Shown here one piece after another: positions 52,554 through 60,004 of a DNA stretch of 64,000 bases. The DNA comes from Allolobophora icterica. Taxonomy: Eukaryota > Annelida > Clitellata > Crassiclitellata > Lumbricidae. Below the pieces are notes generated by a model that saw only the letters and a list, made by a program, of their open reading frames with translations, was not told the origin of the DNA and did no database searches. The stretch covers positions 17,319,900-17,383,899 of the forward strand of contig OY744612.1 of NCBI GenBank assembly GCA_963556255.1, in the 5' to 3' direction. A program made the position numbers and the translations under genes. Each line of letters starts with the position of its first letter. Positions within the stretch are counted from its first letter, which is position 1.

Positions 52554-53968
52554 AACCTAAAACTGTTAAATACGTGTGAAATTGTAGTGGGTGTACGTGC
52601 TTGATTCTTAGCTGTGTAAAAAATCGAATAGTGAACAATACAGTACGTACTTATGGGAATACGCTTGAGCTTTATTTTTATTTTCTGAAGATTAATAGCT
52701 CTAGCAAAAAATTATGACTTAAACAACACTGAAGTCGTATGACTCGGATCCGACCTGGGCTGGTGAACCAAAGTCCTCCGTGCCCACCTTCTCGTGGTGC
52801 GGACCGTTGGTACCCTTCCTAGGAAGGGGAACGAACGGGCACGGCAGGCAAAACCAGGGGAAGGCAATGGCAAACCACCCCTGTTAATCATGCCAAGAAA
52901 ATCGTCATGCGACACACCAAACCACGCCGATGGTCGCGGATGGAGGGACTCCCAGGCCGGAGCGCTGAGGAGGGACTCCCAGGCCAAAGCGCGACTCAAG
53001 GGCTACTGGGAGAAGTAGCAAGACGGCAACGGAGACTGTGTAGCATGACGATCGCTAGGGCTCCTAGAGCCGATAGCACAAAGAGAGAAAAGAGAGAAGT
53101 CGTATGAATGAAAACAGAAAAACAAAGCAACAGTTTTCATTAATTAAGCTAATAATTTAGAACTATAGATAATTCAGCTCTCCTTGGTAAGCCTGTGGCT
53201 TTGCCCAGGGCTCCAATCTATGTACAATATATAAAAAAGTCGATTGAAATATAAATAATCACATATTCAGTATCATATAATTCATAAATTTAAATTAACT
53301 CAAAATTTCAGTTAGGCCTACTGATCAAAATTGACAAATTTAAGCACATTAGTAAACTTCCATTGAGTTTATTTATGTGCCAATTTACACATAACTAATA
53401 AAAATAAGAAAGAAGCAGAAGAGCAGTCTCTTAAGCTAGCTCTGAGGCAGCCATGGGTATGAAGTGTTAGTGACTTCATTTTCTTGGCCTCGGCCTAAGA
53501 GGGCGGGTGGCCAGTCCTCTCTCTCGCCGCCTCATCTTCCCATTGACAGTTTACGGTCAGTGTAGGCCTACCCATCATAGCTGAGTTGGCTAGGGGGTGC
53601 AGAGGAAACAGAAATCTCGAACCAAATTTCTGCCCTCTCGGGGATTTGAACTCCCGAACTCTCGATTGACAATCCAACGCGCTTACTACTACACTATCGA
53701 GCATCCCTATAAAATAAGAAAACAAGTCTATAACTGAGTAGGAACCAGTGATTTACGTTAGCAGTTCGTTCAAGCTAGATTCTGACCCATTATTGTAATC
53801 TCGGTAAGTGCGTGATTAGGCCTACTCATTCACACTAACCACGTTTTGATTCATCAGCATTCTCGGCTTCACTGTCACATCGTCTGAATTTAGTTGTTTC
53901 AGGTTCTCCATGACTTCACCATAAGCAAATCGCTTTTTGCACGAAAATCCAAACTTCAGTAAACTCAT
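41208..53968 (-). CDS. Zinc-finger / tyrosine recombinase-like / Myb-like protein
   Basis: Spliced minus-strand gene. Exons: 53968-53840 (provisional first coding exon), 49397-47068, 46809-46530, 46195-46082, 45719-45638, 45116-45048, 41992-41819, 41383-41208. All have GT-AG borders and compatible phases, total 1,117 residues plus TAA; from the internal ATG at 49367 the product is 1,064 residues. Order: Ser/Thr/Asn-rich N-terminus, two Cys/His fingers (about residues 414-432 and 500-520), alpha-helical region, tyrosine recombinase catalytic region (about 780-945), acidic linker, Myb-like domain (about 1060-1110). The recombinase motifs are R in NKRRRAEV, R in STSLRKYIAT, H in LGHD and Y in KEYYRL; the usual His of the HxxR box is Thr here. 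Proteins of this architecture are multi-copy and unnamed in fish and aquatic invertebrates. I infer a Crypton-like origin. It lies inside the 34.5-55.5-kb element. Confidence 0.85.
42342..42660. mobile_element. Nested hAT MITE
   Basis: Starts CAGGGCTGACGACAG and ends GGCGGGACTG. The perfect 8-bp duplication AGAAGGCA is at 42334-42341 and 42661-42668. Inverted ends are only partly conserved. It carries the 'CTGGGCATTTGCCCC' hAT-type subterminal sequence. Confidence 0.85.
43137..43659. mobile_element. Nested PIF/Harbinger-like MITE
   Basis: Perfect 19-bp inverted ends GGGGCCATCCATATAGTAC, with the 3-bp duplication TTA on both sides, as in PIF/Harbinger elements. GTACGTACGC and GGGGGAG blocks fill the interior. 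It is non-coding. Confidence 0.9.
44050..45030 (-). pseudogene. LINE reverse-transcriptase fragment split by a MITE
   Basis: The minus strand reads RRIQQLCKSTRWFFPLTRIL and HKAHHLSFHLSSIVK on the right. After the MITE it resumes with VFGQHSLTVAGPSSWNSLPP, the terminal CR1-like box, on the left. Joining across one TSD restores a continuous alignment. It lies between recombinase-gene exons 45116-45048 and 41992-41819. Confidence 0.8.
44289..44726. mobile_element. hAT MITE, TAGGG-end family (copy 2)
   Basis: Ends TAGGGCATAACCGG / CCGGTTATGCCCTA are perfect inverted repeats. Flanks are GCAGCGAC (44281-44288) and CCAGCGAC (44727-44734). It is related to the copy at 10795-11237 in inverted orientation. 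Confidence 0.9.
46082..47200 (-). other. Tyrosine recombinase catalytic core exons
   Basis: The end of the 49397-47068 exon gives LSRLILFNKRRRAEVKDLKV (first Arg). Exon 46809-46530 runs from MDMVIAAGKSRKNVDAYVLL to NRITSTSLRKYIATVSQ (second Arg). Exon 46195-46082 gives MLARHLGHDAKTHKEYYRLS (His and the nucleophile Tyr). This order and spacing equals the C-terminal catalytic domain of tyrosine recombinases. The HxxR histidine is replaced by Thr. All residues needed for a covalent 3'-phosphotyrosine attack appear present. Confidence 0.8.
47930..48310 (-). other. Two zinc-finger motifs of the recombinase-like protein
   Basis: The first, NYCTFCMKLISSKIARHLLN, has C-x2-C then H-x4-H. The second, LPCEICKKFILKTSLWIHNR, has C-x2-C then H-x3-C (C2HC). 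They lie about 70 residues apart, in the order found in related proteins where they precede the recombinase domain. Confidence 0.8.
48460..49150 (-). other. Degenerate internal repeats in the N-terminal region
   Basis: The 49397-47068 exon encodes several imperfect copies of a Ser/Thr/His/Asn/Glu-rich unit, for example REESTIAVAQDSLLHVT, REESTSSLFTSLHFTEN, NENSTSILFTNDL and NEESTLNFTQGSLVPLAED. The unit core is (N/R)EEST...(F/L)T. There is no known domain, and it is probably disordered. Confidence 0.65.
49958..50360. repeat. (ATT)n microsatellites and spacer
   Basis: ATT runs at 49958-49992, 50226-50285 and 50295-50360. The 190-bp spacer has a SINE-like ring ('AGAGAGGCGCTGGAACAAG') but could not be classified. 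Confidence 0.8.
50490..51546 (-). pseudogene. LINE fragment, partly duplicated in tandem
   Basis: The minus strand from 51546 reads LVISRIDCYNSVLYGLPTST and HYAAKLIKNLNPRDHVTLTL, a CR1/Jockey-like reverse transcriptase. A second copy of the latter part (AKLIKNLNPRDDVTLTLQKL, then HWLPIQA) lies at 50690-50530. The MITE at 50707-51231 sits at the junction. This is a tandem duplication of a LINE 3' segment of about 170 bp. Confidence 0.8.
50707..51231. mobile_element. hAT MITE rich in TTAGTTAAACT
   Basis: Ends CAGTGATGGGCA / TGCCCATCACTG (one base offset). The perfect 8-bp duplication TTTATGAA is at 50699-50706 and 51232-51239. Subterminal regions carry many TAGTTAAACTAAA motifs in both orientations. 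Confidence 0.93.
51996..52160 (-). promoter_or_regulatory. Candidate promoter and non-coding first exon of the recombinase gene
   Basis: On the minus strand a locally GC-richer stretch (GCCGTGCCACGGCAG, TTGGCGGGATTAGG) ends in a strong splice donor AAC|GTAAGTACG at 51996. It could splice to 49397 and translate from the ATG at 49367. It sits about 0.4 kb inside the right end of the inner element. No TATA box was found, and the start point is unknown. Confidence 0.45.
52207..52469. repeat. TTGGGTCT/AGACCCAA cluster, right
   Basis: AGACCCAA at 52246, 52444 and 52462, CGACCCAA at 52423, and one TTGGGTCT at 52207. The main orientation is opposite to the left cluster, as expected for paired element ends. 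Confidence 0.8.
52522..52551. repeat. (TA)n tract, right border of inner element
   Basis: About 30 bases of TA directly outside the inverted end GTTTTAAAGTCTAC. Confidence 0.95.
52743..53095 (+). mobile_element. SINE-like retroposon with 12-bp target duplication
   Basis: The direct repeat GAAGTCGTATGA flanks the unit at 52731-52742 and 53096-53107. The body contains AAGGCAATGGCAAACCACCC and TGCCAAGAAAATCGTC, a phrase found in dispersed retroposons of many animals, and a local duplication (GGAGGGACTCCCAGGCC twice). The tail is AAAGAGAGAAAAGAGA. No tRNA head is obvious. Confidence 0.75.
53480..53716 (-). mobile_element. tRNA-Asp-derived SINE
   Basis: The minus strand reads CGATAGTGTAGTAGTAAGCG (A box), then TTGTCAA in the anticodon position (GTC), then AGTTCAAATCCCC (B box), closely tracking tRNA-Asp. 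A body with CCCATTGACAGTTTACGGTC-like sequence follows on the other strand. The long minus-strand frame is not a gene. Confidence 0.75.
53840..53968 (-). other. Provisional first coding exon of the recombinase-like gene
   Basis: Forty-three codons starting ATG (MSLLKFGFSCKKRFAYGEVM) end at a GTG|GTTAGT donor in phase 0, which fits the phase-0 acceptor at 49397. The joined frame then continues through VIFDLKGAIT to the internal Met. It lies outside the inner element (34604-52521) but inside the outer one, so if this exon is used the gene belongs to the outer element. Only frame and motif support it. Confidence 0.5.
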
Positions 53969-54081
53969 TTTTACGTGGCAATTGAATTTATAAGCTTATA
54001 AGTCTAACGAATCCAACAGAGGTCGTAGTGATTTTACGAATTTCAGTTTGACATAATATAGATATATACATATATACGTGT

Positions 54082-54866
54082 TTATATATGCATATATATT
54101 CCATGTCTATCTATGCGTGTACGTATGCCTATATATCTAGTATACATATAGAGATAGAGTGACAAAGACCGTGAAAGACGCAAATAACAGAAAGCTGCAT
54201 ATCTATGAATATGTGGTGTACACATCAGCGTATAATATCTACAGTGATTAATTTCTTCTTGGCTGGGGTCTTCGGATGCTGGGTCTACCGAGGCTGGAAT
54301 CTGCCGAGGCTGGGGTCGCTCGACGTCAGTCCAGAGGCTGTACACTCGGGTCATGACCCTGCCGGTAGCTCTGTATGCGGTTAGATAGATAGCAAAGGGG
54401 CTGAGCCTGCCATAGCCTAATTATGCTGTGGCCATATACATGTATCAGCTATCCTTGACAGTGGTGTTTTGTCTTTTTGCTGGCGCACTTAGGACGCATT
54501 TGACCATAAGACAGTGAACTTGAGTGCACACAATCGTATAGCAGAATAATTATTTGAGTGCACGTGAAAGGAAGATACACAATACACTGAACCACTGAAA
54601 GCTGCATTGGGAGGGTTTAACCTAACCCCAAGGCAATTTTTAGGAATTAACTGGAGGGGTTGAAAAATGAACTAGGGGTTGAACCCCCAACCCCCTCCCC
54701 CGACAATTCAATTACTGGGTCTCTCACTCAAAACTTAAACACTGCTCTTTCACAAATCTTAACCCGACTCCTCTTCCACTTGCCTCCCTCGCCGCTGCAA
54801 TTCTAAGCGCCATCCACCGTAGCCGTCTAACTGCCTGCCTTCCTGACCCATTTGTACCTTTGCATT
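54082..54866. other. Right part of outer element, nothing assigned
   Basis: ATATAT/ACGTAT-rich sequence, then a short minus-strand frame (TDVERPQPRQIPASVDPASE) of unknown meaning near 54330-54260. No domain was recognised. Confidence 0.4.
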
Positions 54867-54867
54867 T

Positions 54868-54871
54868 GCTG

Positions 54872-54929
<58 letters not shown>

Positions 54930-54955
54930 CAGCAAATATTACAGCAAATATTACA

Positions 54956-54985
<30 letters not shown>
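54868..54985. repeat. (TA)n with TTACAGCAAATA repeats
   Basis: Two TA tracts are separated by three copies of ATTACAGCAAAT. The first tract and its surroundings form a perfect hairpin (TTTGCTGTAATATA / TATATTACAGCAAA). Confidence 0.9.
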
Positions 54986-54989
<4 letters not shown>

Positions 54990-55485
54990 CAGCTGTCTTA
55001 ATAATTATCTGTCCTGTGTCTTGCCTCTATATGCCCAAATTCCAACCGTACACTCTCTCCCAAGCCTTGTAGGATGATAAATTGCGCGTGTCACCCATCA
55101 AAGGCACCTTTGGATTGACCATGGACAGGAGAAATTCTATCTTTCACCAGCCAACTTGTAGCTTGCAGAGATTAAGGTTTCCAGTATCCATGATTCTCTT
55201 GGCAGTAGTTTAGCTTGCTCACCCTTACCTAATTAGGGTCACATCTGGCATTTGCAGGCGCTCGTGAATCTGAGTCTGAGGTTTCTCGTAGGCATAAGCT
55301 TTGTCTTTGTTTTACAAAGGCGCTCATATTTTATCTAATCACTATTAGATTTTAGGGCGCAAATTATATTTTTTATTGTATCAATGCCCCAAAAAGTTGT
55401 GTGAGCATTTGTCTGCCTCGGCGCCACAGAGCCAAAACTTGTGTGAGCACCGGCGCCTTTGGCGCCATAGGTTCCCGGGCCCCTG
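54986..55485. repeat. Right terminal region of the giant element
   Basis: About 500 bases align with 63421-63943. Shared blocks include ATTACAGCTGTCTTAAT, TTGTAGGATGATA, TTTATCTAATCACTATTA, TTGTGTGAGCAT, CAAAACTTGTGTGAGCA and CGCCATAGGTTCCCGGGCCC. Confidence 0.88.
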
Positions 55486-55887
55486 GGGCCTACATAGTAC
55501 ACGGTACACCACCGTCACAATACAAAGTAACTCCAGTGGCAGCACGCCCTATTTTGTGTAACCTGTAACGGAAAGACTGCTGGCGCTAGAATCCACTGAG
55601 GCTAGAAATTGATCGCTATAGAGATCGAAATGACTATATTTCCATATGTAGCTAAAACACTTTTTCTAGTGCATGGGGGGGATGTATGGACTTCATTTTA
55701 TTACGACCTGAATATTTTTTTATTACACTTCATAGACTCGTTAGTCGGGTCAATATACGACAAAAAACCACCAAACCCCAAAAAAATTGATACAAAAGGT
55801 TTCTCAACTGATTTTGTTACCATTTGGCATGCTTATTAACATAGTAAAAGTCTACTCTGTTCTGACCATTGGAAAAGGGTCATTTTC

Positions 55888-56516
55888 AAGATGGCGTCCA
55901 AGATGGCTGCCGGGAGCTAAAATTGTTCATATCTTAAGCACTATTCAACCTAGAAAAGTGGTTTTGGTGTCAAACCGTAGGGTTTATTGCTTAGCATTCA
56001 GTTAAAATAACTTTAAAATCACTTAATGTATCATTTCAAGATGGCGTCCAAGATGGCTGCCGGGAGCTCAAATTGTCTATATCTCAAGCACTATTCAACC
56101 TAGAAAGGTGGTTTTGGTGTCAAACCGTAGGGTTTATTGCTCAGGATTCAGTTGAAATAACTTTAATCACTTAATGTATCATTTAATCACTTAATGTATC
56201 ATTTCAAGATGGCGTCCAAGATGGCTGCCGGTCGCTAATATTGTCTATATCTCAAGCAATATTCAACCTAGAAAGGTGGTTTTGGTGTCAAACCGTAGGG
56301 TTTATTGCTCGGGATTCAGTTGAAATAACTTTAATCACTTAGTGTATCATTTAATCACTTAATGTATCATTTCAAGATGGCGTACAAGATGGCTGTCGGG
56401 GGCTAAAATTGTTTAAATCTCAGGCACTATTCAACCTAGAAACGTGATTTTGGTGTCAAACCGTAGGGCTTATTGCTCAGTGTTCAGCTGAAATAACTTT
56501 AATCACTTAGTATATC
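55888..56516. repeat. Left arm tandem units (about 150-170 bp)
   Basis: Four units start with CAAGATGGCGTCCAAGATGG at 55887, 56037, 56205 and 56373 (last one altered). Each continues with TATTCAACCTAGAAAG, GTCAAACCGTAGGGTTTATT and AATCACTTAATGTATCATTT. Confidence 0.93.
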
Positions 56517-56647
56517 ATTTACTGACATATCTAAGGACGTTGAACCTATTATCATGCATAATATAGTCGGAAAGCCTGTATTTATATTGCCATTCAGAAG
56601 AAAGGATAAAGCCTGGAACCTTGGAAAAACCTTAGCTATTGCGGTCG

Positions 56648-56844
56648 CAGAGGCAGCCTTTGATAGTTTTGTGCTATAGGCCACCTGCAAGGACAAAAAA
56701 TGCTGCCCCTTACTGAGCACATATATTTCCATTTAATTTCTTATTAACTAATCATATTATTTTTATTTTCGGAATTTTCCGCCTCTTGAGACGTGCCGCT
56801 GAATACGCAGCCGCCTAAATCGCCTATGCCTAAAGCCGGCACTG
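56648..56844. mobile_element. Nested hAT MITE
   Basis: Starts CAGAGGCAGCC and ends GCCGGCACTG. The 8-bp duplication TGCGGTCG is on both sides (56640-56647, 56845-56852). Removal of one copy rejoins an open segment (LAIAVAAGRTIDSSLLFERF) of the FEN-like remnant's upstream region. Confidence 0.8.
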
Positions 56845-57149
56845 TGCGGTCGCAGCGGGCCGAACCATTGATTCCTCTCTTCTATTCGAACGTTTCCAGG
56901 TATAGTTGCCGAAACTGGAGATTATCATTAGAGAAGGTTATGAGTTATGAGTTACGAACTCAGTCCTTTCCCTTCCGCCCTCTTTAGAAAGGCCGATAAG
57001 TCACAACTAGCTCATGCGATCAGTGAACATGCAAGGGATAGATTCTGTCCCAGAGACAGAGAGACACATCCTCGATGAAAATTTGTTACTTCATCGGATA
57101 TTGTGGAAAAAAGGAGAAACCTGTGATGCAATAGCACAGTCGTAATCCG

Positions 57150-58175
57150 ACTTCGCCGTCCGGCAATATGGTGCAGGTACAACGGTTGTTTTTGACAGAT
57201 ATGAGCCAAGACCATCCACTAAAGACAATACGCATCTGAGAAGAGGCCACAATATTTATCCTGTTATCAGCTTCACTGCTGAAACAGGCAAGAAAGAGGA
57301 GTTCTTGTCAAGAGCTGTCAATAAACAGAAACTGATAAGGTTCGTGAGGGATGAGCTCAGAAAAAGGAATTGCTCTGTGGTCAGTGCACCTAGGGAAGCT
57401 GCAGTAGAGACATCTCTTCTACACAAAACTACGCTAATTGCAGAAGATACTGATCTCTTCATCTTACTCCTCTCCTTTTAAAACCACATTGTAAGAGTAT
57501 TTACTTCTGATCTGAAAAGACAAAAGATGATGGCAGAGTGTACAACATAAACCATCTTAAGAAAATCCTCAGAAATGACAGGTGTTCTCAGGTGTTATTT
57601 ATCCACGCCGTGACAGGTTGCGACACGACTTCTCGCATATTCGGCGTTGACAAAAAGAATGCTTTTCAGAAGCTTGTAAAATGACACACTATCCTTCGGT
57701 CATGTGCCAATGCATTCACCGTCCAAAATCAGACCACAGAGGTGTCCTGCTTGTTGGCAAGTGCACAGATTCTTTTTGCGAAAATGCCATATAACAACTT
57801 CAGCAAGAAGGTTGTGTATGCTTCATCATTTGTATCACCAGAATGTATTCACCTACCGAAACTGCTACTAAACTTCATTGTCGCAGAGCGTACTACCAAA
57901 TAATTATATGGATGAGAAAAGCAGAGGGTAAGGATGCCATGAACTGGGGTTGGAACCTCCAGGATAATCGGTTTGCCCCAGTTATGTCAACGCTTCAGAA
58001 ATTCTCTTGAAAGTCATTCATTGCAACTGCTGCAATTCCTGCAAGACACTCCGCTGCTCATGTAGAAGAAATGGACTCCCATGTACTTCTGCCTGTGAAC
58101 CGTGCCAAGTTAAAAATATGTGTCAATCCACATAACAAGTTTCTTCCGAAGCAGTCGGGCGATGATGATGAGTAG
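57150..58175 (+). pseudogene. Degenerate FEN1/XPG-like nuclease-type protein
   Basis: The frame from about 57165 reads YGAGTTVVFDRYEPRPSTKD, VRDELRKRNCSVVSAPREAA and LIAEDTDLFILLL, then a stop. After a frameshift, YNINHLKKILRND and LFIHAVTGCDTTSRIFGVDK follow. The acidic EDTDL box and the GCDTTS...G-x-x-K block resemble, in order, the active-site aspartates and helix-hairpin of FEN1/XPG nucleases. Several stops and shifts show it is dead. The nuclease identity is inference from motifs; it is not a demonstrated activity. Confidence 0.6.
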
Positions 58176-58249
58176 AGACTAATTGTATGTGTAAGCTATG
58201 TAACTGTAAACTGTATGATCGTTGAATTTGTCAGTAAATGATATACTAA

Positions 58250-59036
58250 ATGATTAAAGTTATTTCAACTGAACACTGAGCAATAAACCCTACGGTTTGA
58301 CACAAAAACCACCTTTCTAGGTTGAATAGTCCTTGAGATATAGACAATTTTAGCTCCCGACAGCCATCTTGGACGCCATCTTGAAATGATACATTAAGTG
58401 ATTAAATGATACACTAAGTGATTAAAGTTATTTCAACTGAACCCTGAGCAATAAACCCTACGGTTTGACACCAAAACTACCTTTCTAGGTTGAATAGTGC
58501 TTGAGATATAGACAATTTTAGCTCCCGGCAGCCATCTTGGACGCCATCTTGAAATGATACATTAAGTGATTAAATTATACACTAAGTGATTAAAGTTATT
58601 TCAACTGAACCCTGAGCAATAAACCCTACGGTTTGACACCAAAACTACCTTTCTAGGTTGAATAGTGCTTGAGATATAGACAATTGAGCTCCCGGCAGCC
58701 ATCTTGGACGCCATCTTGAAATGATACATTAAGTGATTAAATGATACATTAAGTGATTAAAGTTATTTCAGCTGAACACTGAGCAATAAGCCCTACGGTT
58801 TGACACCAAAACCACCTTTCTAGGTTTAACTTTTGAGAGTGATATAGACAATTTGAGCTCCCGGCAGCCATCTTGGACGCCATCTTGAAATGATACATTA
58901 AGTGATTTTAAAGTTATCTTAACTGAATGCTAAGCAATAAACCCTACGTTTAGACACCAAAACCACCTTTCTAGGTTGAATAGTGCTTAAGATATGAACA
59001 ATTTTAGCTCCCGGCAGCCATCTTGGACGCCATCTT
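58250..59036. repeat. Right arm tandem units (inverted)
   Basis: Five units carry the complement GCCATCTTGGACGCCATCTTG, ending at about 58383, 58552, 58717, 58888 and 59039. They are inverted relative to the left arm. The unit number differs between arms (5 vs 4). Confidence 0.93.
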
Positions 59037-59174
59037 GAAAATGACCCTTTTCCAATGGTCAGAACAGAGTAGACTTTTACTATGTTAATAAGCATGCCAA
59101 ATGGTAACAAAATCAGTTGAGAAACCTTTTGTATCAATTTTTTTGGGGTTCAACCATATACTGACCCGTCTACG

Positions 59175-59292
59175 TATGAATGTCATAGTGCAGAGCGATT
59201 GGTTTGGCGCTGGTCTTGTAACCGGAATGCGCATGGTTTGAACCTTCCTCAGACAGTCATATCTCTGTAGTGACAAGTCTTTCTACATTATG
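59175..59292 (+). mobile_element. tRNA-like SINE head fragment
   Basis: CATAGTGCAGAGCGATTGG resembles an A box and ATGGTTTGAACCTTC a B box about 40 bases later. Only the head is present before the next element. Confidence 0.45.
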
Positions 59293-59345
59293 ATCTAATG
59301 CAGAGGCTCGGGAAGTGTTTAAAAGTTGGGTGAGCCAACCAAGGA

Positions 59346-59935
59346 ATACCTATAGAAGGTTTGCCTTCGTTATTATATAAGGCGGTTAAAGGCCAAGGCC
59401 TGTATCTGATATGATTTTTTTAAATTTTGGTCCTTTTTTACAAACACTGGAAAAGGTAATCATACTATATCATTTCAGTAATTTAATTGATGTAAGACTT
59501 ATTACATAATTTCAATTACAAGCGTAATTGGTAATTTGTTGTTCTGTGTCAAAGTAATATTTATAATTTGTAATTTGTAAGTGAATTACATTTTCTATGT
59601 AATTTGTAATTTCAAATCACATAGTGTAAAATAAAATTACTTATTTTAAATTAACCATGTTAAAATATTTGTGTAAAAAACCTTACTTATTTGAGCAAGT
59701 CACAGATTCAGTAATAAAACCATGGCAGTGATGCCAAACTTGCATTTAAGAACACGTCTTTTCGTGGACCGCGTCTGATACGTGAACTATACTGGATCCA
59801 TCAACTCATGACGTAAACGCCCTTTGGCATTAATATAACCAAAGGTACCAACAACCATCACAACAGGCGACGCAACCACAAAACGTTCGTGACAAGCTAC
59901 AACCACGCGGGAGCAACAGATTGAGCCGGTGCACC
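59346..59935. other. Interior of second element, no gene
   Basis: AT-rich, with repeated TAATTTGTAATTT phrases between 59500 and 59620. No frame or ends were recognised. Confidence 0.5.
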
Positions 59936-59959
59936 CTGTATATATATATACATACATAC

Positions 59960-59991
<32 letters not shown>

Positions 59992-59992
59992 T
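59936..59992. repeat. (TA/CATA)n microsatellite
   Basis: Alternating TATATA and CATACATA runs just before the telomere-like array. Confidence 0.9.
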
Positions 59993-60004
59993 TGTTTTCT
60001 TAAA

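Larger units (their letters stand above)
34458..55485. mobile_element. Giant (21-kb) hAT-like element, outer bracket
   Basis: Left end CAGAGGCCCGGGAA (34458) and right end TTCCCGGGCCCCTG (to 55485) are inverted with one mismatch. Both are flanked by the perfect 8-bp duplication GGGCCTAC (34450-34457, 55486-55493). The same left end (about 45 bp, including GTGTTTAAAAGTTG and GTGAGCCAACCAAGG) and the same right end (about 500 bp) bracket a second element at 59301-63943. The subterminal motif AGTTGTGTGAGC occurs at both ends. The interior holds an intact tyrosine recombinase gene, a 64-bp satellite and many nested elements. No hAT transposase of its own is seen, so it would need outside help or a second mechanism. 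Confidence 0.78.
55747..59167 (+). mobile_element. 3.4-kb element with tandem-repeat inverted arms and a broken FEN-like gene
   Basis: Outer ends GGGTCAATATACGAC... and (complement) GGGTCAGTATATGG... are inverted, followed by long inverted homology. The homologous outer parts carry AAAATTGATACAAAAGG and TTTCTCAACTGATTTTGTTA. The arms then become tandem units (4 on the left, 5 on the right). GTC may be duplicated at both flanks, but this is weak. The internal + strand remnant resembles a nuclease family that is multi-copy in aquatic animals. I cannot name the superfamily. Confidence 0.75.

Noticed and set aside
53640..53716. Functional tRNA-Asp gene
   Set aside because: The acceptor stem does not close well and the sequence continues into a SINE body.
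55747..59167. Firm target duplication (GTC) for the FEN-like element
   Set aside because: Three bases by the chosen border are too few to separate from chance.
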